8,854 nucleotides of DNA. Source: Paraktedonobacter sp034438135. Lineage in GTDB: Bacteria > Chloroflexota > Ktedonobacteria > Ktedonobacterales > Ktedonobacteraceae. The translations under genes were made by a program, and so were the position numbers. Shown in pieces: positions 1-5,883 of the stretch. The notes below the pieces were generated by a model, which was not told the DNA's origin, searched no databases, and worked only from the letters and a program-made list of their open reading frames with translations. Position 1 is the stretch's first letter. Every line of letters starts with the position of its first letter. Location of the stretch: the NCBI GenBank assembly GCA_034438135.1, contig DAOTTL010000313.1, forward strand, positions 1 through 8,854, in the 5' to 3' direction.

Positions 1-545
1 TGAATCTAAAAGATCAGCGAGCGGATGCCAGGCACAACAGGGCAGCTATTTTGGCGGCGGCCCGTGACTTATTGTCAAACCATGAAACCGTCTCCATGAA
101 CGCCATTGCCAGGAAGGCGAGTGTTGGCCCTGGAACTCTCTACCGGCATTTTGCAAGCCGGGAAGAGCTGATTCTTGAGCTGTATTGCCAGGATGTGCAG
201 CGCCACGCCGACACGGTGGACTACCTTCTTCAGGAGATGGAGCCGCTCGCCGCGCTGCGGGTGTGGATGGAGCAACTTGCCGTCTATGCACGCATGAAAC
301 ACGGACTCGGGGAGGCGTTCAGCAGAGCCGCCGAAAGGAACGCCGTTCAGCAGACGTACCAGCCAGTCATCCAGGCACTGTCTGCCCTCCTCAAGGCGGC
401 TGCGGATGCAGGACAGATCCAGCCCAACATCCTCCCTGACGACGTTCTGTTATTAGCTGGTGCGTTGTGGCGCGTTCCCCAGGATCAAACTGGTCTCAAG
501 CAGGCTGAGCGTCTGCTTGATTTCATTCTGCGTGGATTAGGCTAA
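1..545 (+). CDS. TetR/AcrR-family transcriptional regulator, 5' end outside window
   Basis: A DNA-binding repressor of the TetR family. The frame is open from base 3 and reads a typical TetR first helix (RHNRAAILAAARDLL) before the helix-turn-helix (SMNAIARKASVGPGTLYRHF), so the true start lies left of the window. The internal TTG at 51 would delete half of helix 1 and is not a credible start. About 180 residues are visible, close to a full TetR protein. The C-terminal half is a helical ligand-binding and dimerisation domain that begins near RHADTVDYLLQEM. It resembles the C-terminal domain of actinobacterial and Chloroflexota TetR proteins that end in a short DxxLLLAGALWR-like helix; this comparison is from memory. 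It ends at TAA 543-545 and converges on the oxidoreductase gene, with a long hairpin between them. Its target is unknown and is probably upstream of the window. Confidence 0.9.
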   Translation, partial: NLKDQRADARHNRAAILAAARDLLSNHETVSMNAIARKASVGPGTLYRHFASREELILELYCQDVQRHADTVDYLLQEMEPLAALRVWMEQLAVYARMKHGLGEAFSRAAERNAVQQTYQPVIQALSALLKAAADAGQIQPNILPDDVLLLAGALWRVPQDQTGLKQAERLLDFILRGLG

Positions 546-560
546 GTCTTGGAAAGCGAT

Positions 561-640
561 CTGAGAAGAGGCGAGGCTATGTGACGAGGCGCATGTCCCG
601 CCACATAGCCTCGCCTCTTCTCAGGAAAAGGGGATGGGGC
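561..640. repeat. Long perfect hairpin element, copy 1 (with G-rich 3' tail)
   Basis: Arms 561-583 and 602-624 are perfect 23-bp reverse complements around an 18-base spacer. They are followed on the plus strand by a purine-rich tail AAAAGGGGATGGGG. The element fills the gap between two convergent stop codons (545 and 648), so it may act as a bidirectional terminator or mRNA 3'-end stabiliser, but no U-tract follows the stem on either strand. It shares the core GCATG..TCCCGCCA, the lower stem GGCT/AGCC and the G-rich tail with the hairpin at 8672-8750. The stem pairs differ in a compensatory way. This marks it as one copy of a dispersed palindromic repeat (REP/MITE-like by inference). Confidence 0.85.
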
Positions 641-647
641 TTGCGCC

Positions 648-1073
648 TCACTTTTTGCGTTCCAGCAGAACAGCGGGTATCTCGCGGGTTATCTTCGCTT
701 GAAGATCAGCGAGCGCAGGTATCTTCTGAACCTGGATATTCCCGAGACGGTCCCGCTCCGCGCTATCGACGACGATGGCTCTGGCCTCGAACGTCTCGGT
801 GCCAAGTTCGACCGTCACATCAGGATGCGCGAGCAGGTTGTGATACCAAGCGGGATTGGTTGGCGCACCCCTATTCCCGGCGAAAACGTAGACGCGACCA
901 CCTTCTAATAAACATGCCAGTGGGCTGACACGCTGTTGACCACTTTTGGCTCCCGTCGTCGTCAGCAGCAGTAAGGGAACGCCAGCGAATTGACCGCCAA
1001 CATTGCCCCCGTTGGCACGGAACGCTTCGATGACCTGGCGATCCCACTCATTCGCGTCCTGTATCTCAGGCAT
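648..1073 (-). CDS. Nitroreductase-family deazaflavin (F420)-dependent oxidoreductase
   Basis: A 141-residue protein of the DDN/deazaflavin-dependent nitroreductase family (split beta-barrel fold). These proteins bind F420 or a related flavin and reduce quinones, nitro compounds or similar substrates. Family signatures visible are LLLTTTGAKSGQQRVSPL (residues 35-52), the loop GNRGAPTNPAWYHNLLAHP (66-84) and the strand VTVELG that follows. The length is that of a complete family member. The start ATG (1071-1073) is well supported by a GAGGAGG ribosome binding site about 6 bases upstream on the minus strand. A 12-bp inverted repeat lies just before that site and may be an operator. The gene converges on the TetR gene at the left edge. 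The substrate cannot be read from the sequence, and this fold also includes FMN-binding relatives, so F420 use is a family inference. Confidence 0.9.
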   Translation of the reverse strand: MPEIQDANEWDRQVIEAFRANGGNVGGQFAGVPLLLLTTTGAKSGQQRVSPLACLLEGGRVYVFAGNRGAPTNPAWYHNLLAHPDVTVELGTETFEARAIVVDSAERDRLGNIQVQKIPALADLQAKITREIPAVLLERKK

Positions 1074-1091
1074 AAAATCCTCCTCGTAATA

Positions 1092-1128
1092 GCCACTGAT
1101 ACGTCTTCTGTTACGTCGTATCAGTGGC
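1092..1128. promoter_or_regulatory. Candidate operator: 12-bp inverted repeat upstream of the deazaflavin oxidoreductase
   Basis: GCCACTGATACG (1092-1103) is exactly reverse-complementary to CGTATCAGTGGC (1117-1128), with 13 bases between. It lies a few bases upstream of the ribosome binding site of the gene starting at 1073, where a bound dimer, or a hairpin in the leader, would affect expression. Arm length and placement fit a regulator operator; a TetR protein is the natural guess, but neither visible TetR gene is adjacent to it. No convincing -35/-10 pair was found upstream. Confidence 0.5.
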
Positions 1129-1209
1129 GATCTGACAGCAGTTGTTCAGGTGAAGCGGTCAGTTACCAGACCCTATACCTGAAATAGCAGGGGTCTCCAC
1201 AAGTCGAGT

Positions 1210-2136
1210 TTAATGGTATTTGGACCATGCCTCTTCCTTGAAATAGTGATCCTGGGCGAGATCTGCCAGGAGACCGGGTTGCGCGGGATACCACCCCAGA
1301 CGCTGTTGAGTCAGTGCGCTCGATACCGGACTGTCCGCTGAGAAGAGTTGTCCGAGGAAGCCGAAGTGTGCGCTGGCCTCCTCGACAGGCAGTGCGACGA
1401 CCGGAACGTTGAGGCCACGGCCAATAGCGCCTGCGATCTCGCGCACCGGTATCCCCTGGTCGGCGACCGCGTGCAGGACTGAGCCCGCCTGGGCCTTCTC
1501 AAGCGCCAGACAGAACAGATGTGCCGCATCGAGTCGGTGCACGGAGGGCCAGTGATTGGAACCGTCCCCCGGATACGCCGACACGCCTTTGGAGCGAGCA
1601 ATACCGATCAGGGTCGGCACAAAACCTTGGTCGCCCTCGCCATGCACAGTCGGAGGAAGTCGCACAACCGCCGAGCGCACACCGCGCTCAGCCAGCGCGA
1701 TTGCTGCGTTCTCCGAGGCGATCCTGGGTAGGACCGATCCTGGTTCGGCCACGTTCTCCTCCGTTCCGGGCTGTCCCGGTGGGAGCAAGTAGGTAAGCAT
1801 CAACGTGCCCGAAGTAATCACCAACGGCTTGCCAGAACCCTCAAGCACAGCTCCGATCGTCTCAACAGCGCGTAGATCCGTCTGGGCGGCACTCGCCATA
1901 TCGGAAAAATCGTGAATGTAGGCGGTATGAATCACACCGTCCGCCGCCGCAGCTCCTCTGCGCAGACAGTCAAGATCATCAATGTTTCCACGGTGCACCT
2001 CCGCTCCGGCAGAGGCAACCTTCTCAGCGCCTGCCTCAGAACGAGCCAGGCCGAGAACCTGATGCCCGGCCCCGATCAGTTCACGGACAATGGCGGAGCC
2101 GATGTATCCGCTCGCGCCAGTCACGAAGACTCGCAT
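1210..2136 (-). CDS. Atypical SDR / NAD(P)-dependent epimerase-like oxidoreductase
   Basis: A 308-residue Rossmann-fold protein of the extended/atypical short-chain dehydrogenase group. The dinucleotide motif TGASGYIG is at residues 6-13 and a partial nucleotide-specificity segment (GLARSE) follows strand 2. The expected catalytic YxxxK is missing: the equivalent region reads RIASENAAIALAERG (138-152). This matches an atypical SDR subgroup whose reaction is not established, so oxidoreductase is a fold-level call. VRLPPTVHGEGDQGFVPTL and WPSVHRLDAAHLF are typical of the group. The start is ATG 2134-2136 with a GAGAGGGA ribosome binding site upstream. The frame stays open to an ATG at 2232, but that extension lies upstream of the Rossmann fold and its ATG falls inside the operator. 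The gene is divergent from the TetR gene at 2316 and probably repressed by it. Confidence 0.9.
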   Translation of the reverse strand: MRVFVTGASGYIGSAIVRELIGAGHQVLGLARSEAGAEKVASAGAEVHRGNIDDLDCLRRGAAAADGVIHTAYIHDFSDMASAAQTDLRAVETIGAVLEGSGKPLVITSGTLMLTYLLPPGQPGTEENVAEPGSVLPRIASENAAIALAERGVRSAVVRLPPTVHGEGDQGFVPTLIGIARSKGVSAYPGDGSNHWPSVHRLDAAHLFCLALEKAQAGSVLHAVADQGIPVREIAGAIGRGLNVPVVALPVEEASAHFGFLGQLFSADSPVSSALTQQRLGWYPAQPGLLADLAQDHYFKEEAWSKYH

Positions 2137-2179
2137 AATCGATCCCTCTCTGGGAATATATGTCCCTGTTTTAAACTGA

Positions 2180-2208
2180 TAGACAAAATCTTTATGTTGC
2201 GCTATACT
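2180..2208 (+). promoter_or_regulatory. Promoter for the TetR gene at 2316
   Basis: TAGACA (2180-2185) and TATACT (2203-2208) are separated by exactly 17 bases; each matches the sigma-70 consensus at 5 of 6 positions. Transcription would start near 2215, inside the perfect operator at 2213-2232, and give a leader of about 100 bases. It points towards the oppositely oriented SDR promoter, so the two start sites lie about 22 bases apart and the transcripts overlap. Confidence 0.65.
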
Positions 2209-2212
2209 TTCC

Positions 2213-2232
2213 ATGCGAGTAAAAACTCGCAT
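2213..2232. promoter_or_regulatory. Operator 1, perfect palindrome
   Basis: ATGCGAGT-AAAA-ACTCGCAT: two 8-bp arms in perfect inverted repeat around four A residues. It covers the predicted start point of the TetR promoter and positions about +5 to +24 of the SDR promoter, so one bound dimer could block both. The divergent TetR-family gene next door is the obvious ligand. Confidence 0.75.
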
Positions 2233-2243
2233 TCACAAGAGAG

Positions 2244-2272
2244 AGTATACAAGTAAAAACTCGCATTGTCAA
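2244..2272 (-). promoter_or_regulatory. Promoter for the SDR gene
   Basis: Read on the minus strand, TTGACA (2267-2272) is a perfect -35 box and TATACT (2244-2249) matches the -10 box at 5 of 6 positions, with a 17-base spacer. The spacer is occupied by operator 2. The predicted start is near 2237, about 100 bases before the SDR start codon. This is the best sigma-70-type promoter in the window. Confidence 0.8.
2247..2266. promoter_or_regulatory. Operator 2, degenerate copy
   Basis: ATACAAGT-AAAA-ACTCGCAT. The right half and spacer are identical to operator 1; the left half matches at 6 of 8 positions. The shared block AGTAAAAACTCGCATT occurs at 2218-2233 and 2252-2267, 34 bases apart. The site fills the -35/-10 spacer of the SDR promoter, the classical position for repression. 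Confidence 0.7.
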
Positions 2273-2315
2273 GGAGCCGACCGGAGCTAACTGGAAACCG
2301 GTTTGGAGGGAGTGT

Positions 2316-2933
2316 ATGGATCAGCAAAAGGAGACACAGGCGGTTCGGAGGAGAGCAAGAGGAGTTCAGCGCATCACCTCCATTCTCAACGCGGCTGAAA
2401 CCGTCTTCACTGAAATGGGATATGACGAGGCAACGACCAATCATATTGCGGCCAGGGCCTCCATCTCGCCCGGCTCACTCTACCAATTCTTTGCCAATAA
2501 AGAGGAGATAGTCCAGGCGCTGACAGCGCGGTACACCGCAGAACTCCAGCAAGTCTATGATGAAGTCTTTGCCATTGAGGATGCATCGCTTCCCCTTTCT
2601 CACTGGCTCAGTCAGAGCATTGATAGACTGGTGACGTTTCATATCGCTCATCCAGCTTTCTTGCTGCTTTTCTCAAGAGGCCCGTCGCTATTGCAGTTTT
2701 CTGCGTCTGTCTCTGCTTTACAGAAAGAGATCCAGACGCGCTTTCAGGAATTCTTTCAAAGACGTGCACCTCAGCTCTCTGAGACCCAGGGCATCCTCAG
2801 CGCGACCGTAAGTTTGTATCTCTTTAAAGCTATCCTCCCACTGCTGCTCCATGCAGAGGAGCCTGAGCGGGGACTGCTCGTGCATGAACTGAAAATGGTG
2901 CTGCAACGCTATCTTGCGCCTCTGCTTGAGTGA
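2316..2933 (+). CDS. TetR/AcrR-family transcriptional regulator, probable repressor of the divergent SDR gene
   Basis: A complete 205-residue TetR protein. Helix 1 reads ITSILNAAETVFTEMGYDEA, and the helix-turn-helix is TTNHIAARASISPGSLYQFF followed by the usual NKEEIVQAL. The rest is an all-helical ligand and dimer domain with a hydrophobic segment (HPAFLLLFSRGPSLLQFSA) of the kind that lines small-molecule pockets. The start ATG 2316 has GGAGGG five bases upstream. The promoter carries operator 1 over its start point, which indicates autoregulation, and operator 2 lies inside the opposing SDR promoter. A simple model is release of both promoters when a small ligand, perhaps a substrate of the SDR, binds. 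The ligand is not predictable from the sequence. Confidence 0.92.
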   Translation: MDQQKETQAVRRRARGVQRITSILNAAETVFTEMGYDEATTNHIAARASISPGSLYQFFANKEEIVQALTARYTAELQQVYDEVFAIEDASLPLSHWLSQSIDRLVTFHIAHPAFLLLFSRGPSLLQFSASVSALQKEIQTRFQEFFQRRAPQLSETQGILSATVSLYLFKAILPLLLHAEEPERGLLVHELKMVLQRYLAPLLE

Positions 2934-3092
2934 TAAGCGACCGATCAGACGCAACCAGGATACGCCCAGATACAATTTCATTTTTTTCACCTGCTCTCCT
3001 CTCCTCCTGACAACGTTCTTCGCTCTTATGAAAAGAAAAAATCGGCTGATCTCCAAAACAGCTCCAGTGAGTCAGCCAGTTTGTGCAAGAAA

Positions 3093-3150
3093 TGAGCCAG
3101 AAGCGGCCCATTGAGGGGTTCGCTGCTGGCTCAATCTTTATCTTTTCTCA
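3093..3150 (+). terminator. Hairpin and T-rich tail downstream of the TetR gene
   Basis: TGAGCCAG (3093-3100) pairs with CTGGCTCA (3126-3133), and the stem continues after one mismatch as AGCG/CGCT. It is followed by the T-rich ATCTTTATCTTTT. The fold and tail fit a factor-independent terminator for the gene ending at 2933. It is about 160 bases past the stop and its T-run is interrupted, so it could also be an unrelated repeat. The rest of 2934-3253 shows no gene; a T7 run at 2981-2987 has no stem before it. Confidence 0.45.
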
Positions 3151-3253
3151 CGATTTATTTGAAGCCGGGAATGAATGGGCGGTTTCCTGTAACGCCTTCC
3201 TGTATACTCCAGTGAAAACCTGAGAGTCTGAGAAAGGAGGCAGCGCATTCGCG

Positions 3254-4426
3254 ATGCAGTTCTCCAACCACCCACGCCGGGAGGATCGCTTAAACTGGCT
3301 GACGGAGATTTACCGCACCTATGCCGCCGGTCTCCACCGTTTTATCTCCAGCAAGGTCGGCGATCCCACAATGGCCGAGGACCTGACCAGCACGGTCTTT
3401 CTCAAGGCGTTGCGCTGGCTCAGAGAGGATCAGAGCGCCGAAAGCGTCCATGGTTGGCTCTACGCCACGGCTCGTACCACCATCGTCGATTACTGGCAGG
3501 CGCAGAAGAAGTCAGAGGTGCATTCACTGACTGGCCTGGAGGAGCACCTGCTCAAGAGCGATAACCCTGCATCTGCGAACCAGCAGATCGAGATGCGCGT
3601 GCAATACCTTCTCAGCCTCTTGCCTGAACGAGATCGGACCATTTTGACCTTGCGCTACCTTCAGGGGTATAGTGCTACCGAGATTGCCAGAGCTTTGGGA
3701 ACCAGCGCAGGTCATATTCGCGTGCTACAATTGCGTGCACTGAGGCGAGCGGCACAAGTGGAGACCATAGAAAGGAACAGGTACCATATGCAAGAACAGA
3801 GATCGCCCTTCGACTCCTTCGCCACACTCATGGCACCGGAGAGTCGCCGGGTGCTCGATCTGGCCCGCAAGGAGATGCTCACACTTTCACACTGGTGGAT
3901 CGGCACCGAACACTTGCTCTGGGGTTTAGCGAACGAGGAGCATCTCACGTCGTTTCTCACTCCATTGGGGATTACGCCTAAGCGTATTCATGCTGGCATT
4001 GTATTTATCTTCGACCGCCAGGCGCATCAAGGCCAGACGGGTCAGGGTTCTCCACCACTTGCGGACATCTCAGCCGATGCGCTCAAGCTGCTAACACCCC
4101 GCGCCAAACAGGTGATCTTTCTGGCAGCGGAAGAAATGAAAAGCCAGGGAGAGCAAAGCATCAGTCCGACGCATCTTCTAATTGGCCTGTTGAATGAAGG
4201 CGAGGGGATCGGCGCGGGCCTGCTGCGCTCGCTGGGCGTCAGTCTTTTACAGGTGCGCACCGCGCTCGTCCCTCCCGCGGCCAATCAGAGCTGCTCCTTC
4301 TGCGGACGCAGCGGTTCCCAGGTCACCGGTCTCTTCCCGGCAGAGATCAATGAGGCACCCTCGCCCGGTGTGCTCATCTGTGACCACTGTGTGCGACGTT
4401 TCTCTACTATGCTTGAAAGCACATAA
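3254..4426 (+). CDS. ECF-type sigma-70 factor fused to a Clp_N double repeat and a ClpX-like zinc finger
   Basis: A 390-residue three-part protein in one unbroken frame. Residues 15-85 are sigma region 2 (YAAGLHRFISSKVGDPTMAE, then TVFLKALRWL). Residues 115-168 are sigma region 4 (LLSLLPERDRTILTLRYLQG, then a helix-turn-helix ATEIARALGTSAGHIRVLQL). Residues 185-340 resemble the two Clp repeats of ClpA/ClpC N-domains (ARKEMLTLSHWWIGTEHLLW, later ISPTHLLIGLLNEGEGIG). Residues 347-379 carry CSFC...CDHC, a ClpX-type zinc finger with 25 rather than the usual 18 residues between the Cys pairs. There is no AAA+ domain. The sigma part should recruit RNA polymerase; the Clp-type parts probably act as a sensor or protein-docking module, possibly replacing an anti-sigma factor (inference). 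AAGGAGG lies 13 bases before the ATG, a long spacing, but no better in-frame start exists. A methyltransferase gene follows after 14 bases. Confidence 0.88.
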   Translation: MQFSNHPRREDRLNWLTEIYRTYAAGLHRFISSKVGDPTMAEDLTSTVFLKALRWLREDQSAESVHGWLYATARTTIVDYWQAQKKSEVHSLTGLEEHLLKSDNPASANQQIEMRVQYLLSLLPERDRTILTLRYLQGYSATEIARALGTSAGHIRVLQLRALRRAAQVETIERNRYHMQEQRSPFDSFATLMAPESRRVLDLARKEMLTLSHWWIGTEHLLWGLANEEHLTSFLTPLGITPKRIHAGIVFIFDRQAHQGQTGQGSPPLADISADALKLLTPRAKQVIFLAAEEMKSQGEQSISPTHLLIGLLNEGEGIGAGLLRSLGVSLLQVRTALVPPAANQSCSFCGRSGSQVTGLFPAEINEAPSPGVLICDHCVRRFSTMLEST

Positions 4427-4440
4427 AGGAAAAGAAAAAC

Positions 4441-5284
4441 ATGTCAGAAGAAAGAAAAGAACACATGCCACAGAAGACCTTCTGGAGTTCCTCGGAGGTA
4501 GCTGAGCACTGGCAGCAGGATGTCGAACGGCGTCGGCAAGATTTCGCAGAAGCAACGGAGCGGATGCTAACAGCGGCGGAACTCAAGCCGGGAAATCACG
4601 TTCTTGATATCGCGGCAGGCACCGGGGATCAGAGTCTATTGGCGGCACGAAGAGTGGGACCGAACGGCTCCGTTCTGGCAACCGATATCTCGGCAGAAAT
4701 GCTCAATATAACGGCGCGAGTCGCGCAGCTTGAGGGATTGACCACGATCACCACGCGCGTCATGGATGCCGAACAGCTTGATCTGGCAGACAATACTTTC
4801 GATGCTGTCATCTGCCGTCTTGGTCTGATGCTCATCCCTCACCTGACGCTGGCGTTGAGAGATACGAAGAGTCCTCAAACCGGGCGGGAAACTTGCGGCG
4901 CTGATCTGGTCGGTCCCTGAAAACAATCCACTCTTCGCTTTGCCGCTTGCCACTCTGTCAAAATACGCGCGAGGAGCGCCCACTCAACTCCTTCCTCCCT
5001 TTGCACTCTCTGATCCAAGCGTCTTTGAGCGGGAACTCACGGAAGCTGGCTTTGACGAGGTCTTAACCCGTGCGCTGCCATTTCAGTCTCATTACCCTTC
5101 GCTCGATGCTTTCCTGCAATCGACCGCCAGCAGGGTGATAGACAGTGTGCTGGAGAAGCTCAGTCAACAAGAGCAGCAACACCTTTTGGAGGAGTTGAGG
5201 CAGGCATTGAGTCAGTTTGAGGGATCTCATGACTTTGTGGCTCCGGCAGAATTCCTGCTCGGTGTGGGCACCAGGAAGGAATAG
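4441..5284 (+). pseudogene. Class I SAM-dependent methyltransferase, split by a frameshift near 4861
   Basis: A UbiE/COQ5-like methyltransferase of about 280 residues, read in two frames. Frame one (from ATG 4441) carries SAM motif I VLDIAAGTGD (residues 54-63), the acidic ribose-binding Asp of VLATDIS (Asp82) and NTFDAVICRLGLMLIP, then becomes nonsense after LALRD and stops at 4918-4920. In the next frame, from 4862, the expected continuation IRRVLKPGGKLAALIW is intact and runs to a stop at 5282-5284 through a normal C-terminal half. The shift is +1, equal to one added or two lost bases around AGAGATACG (4858-4866). Everything else looks undamaged, so the break is recent, a sequencing error, or recoding. 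AAGGA precedes the start by 10 bases and the gene follows the sigma fusion by 14 bases, so the two are probably one operon. The substrate is unknown. Confidence 0.85.
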
Positions 5285-5309
5285 TTGAAACAACACTGAC
5301 AGAGATGCT

Positions 5310-5642
5310 TTAGTCTTGCGTGGTTGAAAAATGGCGATTGATCAGGCTTTGAAGTTCTAGTAAGCTTTTGATCTCAGCCTCAACTTGCTCTTTTAGCCCT
5401 CGTTTCTTCACTGCGAGCGATGCTACCTTTTGCCTGAACATATGAAGCTGAGTTGTCAGAGCTTGTTTCATCACACATATATCTTCCACTGTCAAAAAGA
5501 CAAGCGGCTCTCCTTTCTGGACTGGTTTGCTAGTTGCTGCTATCGTGCGAGCTATCAATTGGTCGAGTACGAGCCATTGATAGCTCGCATCTGGCGAGGA
5601 AAAAAGCTTTTTTTCAAGCAGCTTCCGATGGACAATGAGCAC
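5310..5642 (-). CDS. Small hypothetical protein, mostly helical, coiled-coil-like
   Basis: No family recognised. The 110-residue product from GTG 5640-5642 has a sensible composition and a long charged helix towards the C-terminus (about residues 52-104, with VAIONAL-like heptads around FRQKVASLAVKKRGLKEQVE), suggesting a coiled coil. The start is doubtful: no clear ribosome binding site precedes the GTG, and the same frame is open upstream to 5750, reading protein-like sequence such as YTLAHNLAITQDHLAKLLAV but with no ATG. Either the gene uses a rare start or its 5' end is damaged; an ATG at 5752-5754 in another frame with a one-base slip would supply a start. It converges on the methyltransferase ending at 5284. 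A perfect 14-bp inverted repeat lies inside it. Confidence 0.5.
   Translation of the reverse strand: MLIVHRKLLEKKLFSSPDASYQWLVLDQLIARTIAATSKPVQKGEPLVFLTVEDICVMKQALTTQLHMFRQKVASLAVKKRGLKEQVEAEIKSLLELQSLINRHFSTTQD
5546..5589. repeat. Perfect 14-bp inverted repeat inside the small hypothetical gene
   Basis: TGCGAGCTATCAAT (5546-5559) and ATTGATAGCTCGCA (5576-5589) are exact reverse complements with 16 bases between. A repeat this long in a coding stretch constrains codons on both arms, so it may be a protein-binding site or transcript hairpin, or a sign that the surrounding frame is not under strong protein selection. Confidence 0.7.
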
Positions 5643-5763
5643 CGCAAGTAACTTTGCAAGATGATCCTGAGTGATTGCTAGATTATGCGCAAGGGTATAT
5701 GTTGCAAAATGAGATAGAAGAAAGCGTGAAGTATTTAAAAATATAACGATTCATTTTACCATA

Positions 5764-5809
5764 GAGGAAGAGAAAATGGTGTTAAGACATCCATCGTTTT
5801 TTCTTCCTC
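5764..5809. repeat. Imperfect hairpin in the 5643-5883 gap
   Basis: The arms GAGGAAGAGAAAATGG (5764-5779) and 5794-5809 pair with three G-T contacts around a 14-base loop. The right arm holds a T6 run within the stem. The gap of about 240 bases contains no convincing gene. The hairpin may be a weak terminator for the minus-strand methyltransferase that ends at 5884, although its fold is better on the plus strand. Confidence 0.4.
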
Positions 5810-5865
5810 GTATGAGGTGAGAAAGCATAAAACGCCTACTCTACAGCAGCGGTTAGACGTATGAG

Positions 5866-5883
5866 AGCCAGCCAGCCAGCCAG
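5866..5883. repeat. AGCC tetranucleotide tandem repeat abutting the methyltransferase stop codon
   Basis: AGCC repeated four times plus a partial unit, directly adjoining the TGA of the minus-strand gene at 5884 (CTGG units on that strand). It lies outside the coding frame, so length change would not alter the protein. Confidence 0.7.

Noticed and set aside
581..928. Plus-strand open frames across the oxidoreductase gene
   Set aside because: They are Arg-rich and lie opposite a clear family protein with a strong ribosome binding site.
2137..2232. 32-codon N-terminal extension of the SDR to an ATG at 2232
   Set aside because: The Rossmann motif starts five residues after Met at 2136, which has a good ribosome binding site; the upstream ATG is part of the operator palindrome and about 5 bases from the predicted transcript start.
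3188..3210. TGTAAC and TATACT before the sigma gene as an autoregulated ECF promoter
   Set aside because: No convincing partner box at the right spacing for either a sigma-70 or an ECF promoter.
5776..5820. 14-codon plus-strand peptide frame after a GAGGAAG site
   Set aside because: Too short, inside a hairpin arm, and no downstream plus-strand gene to act on.
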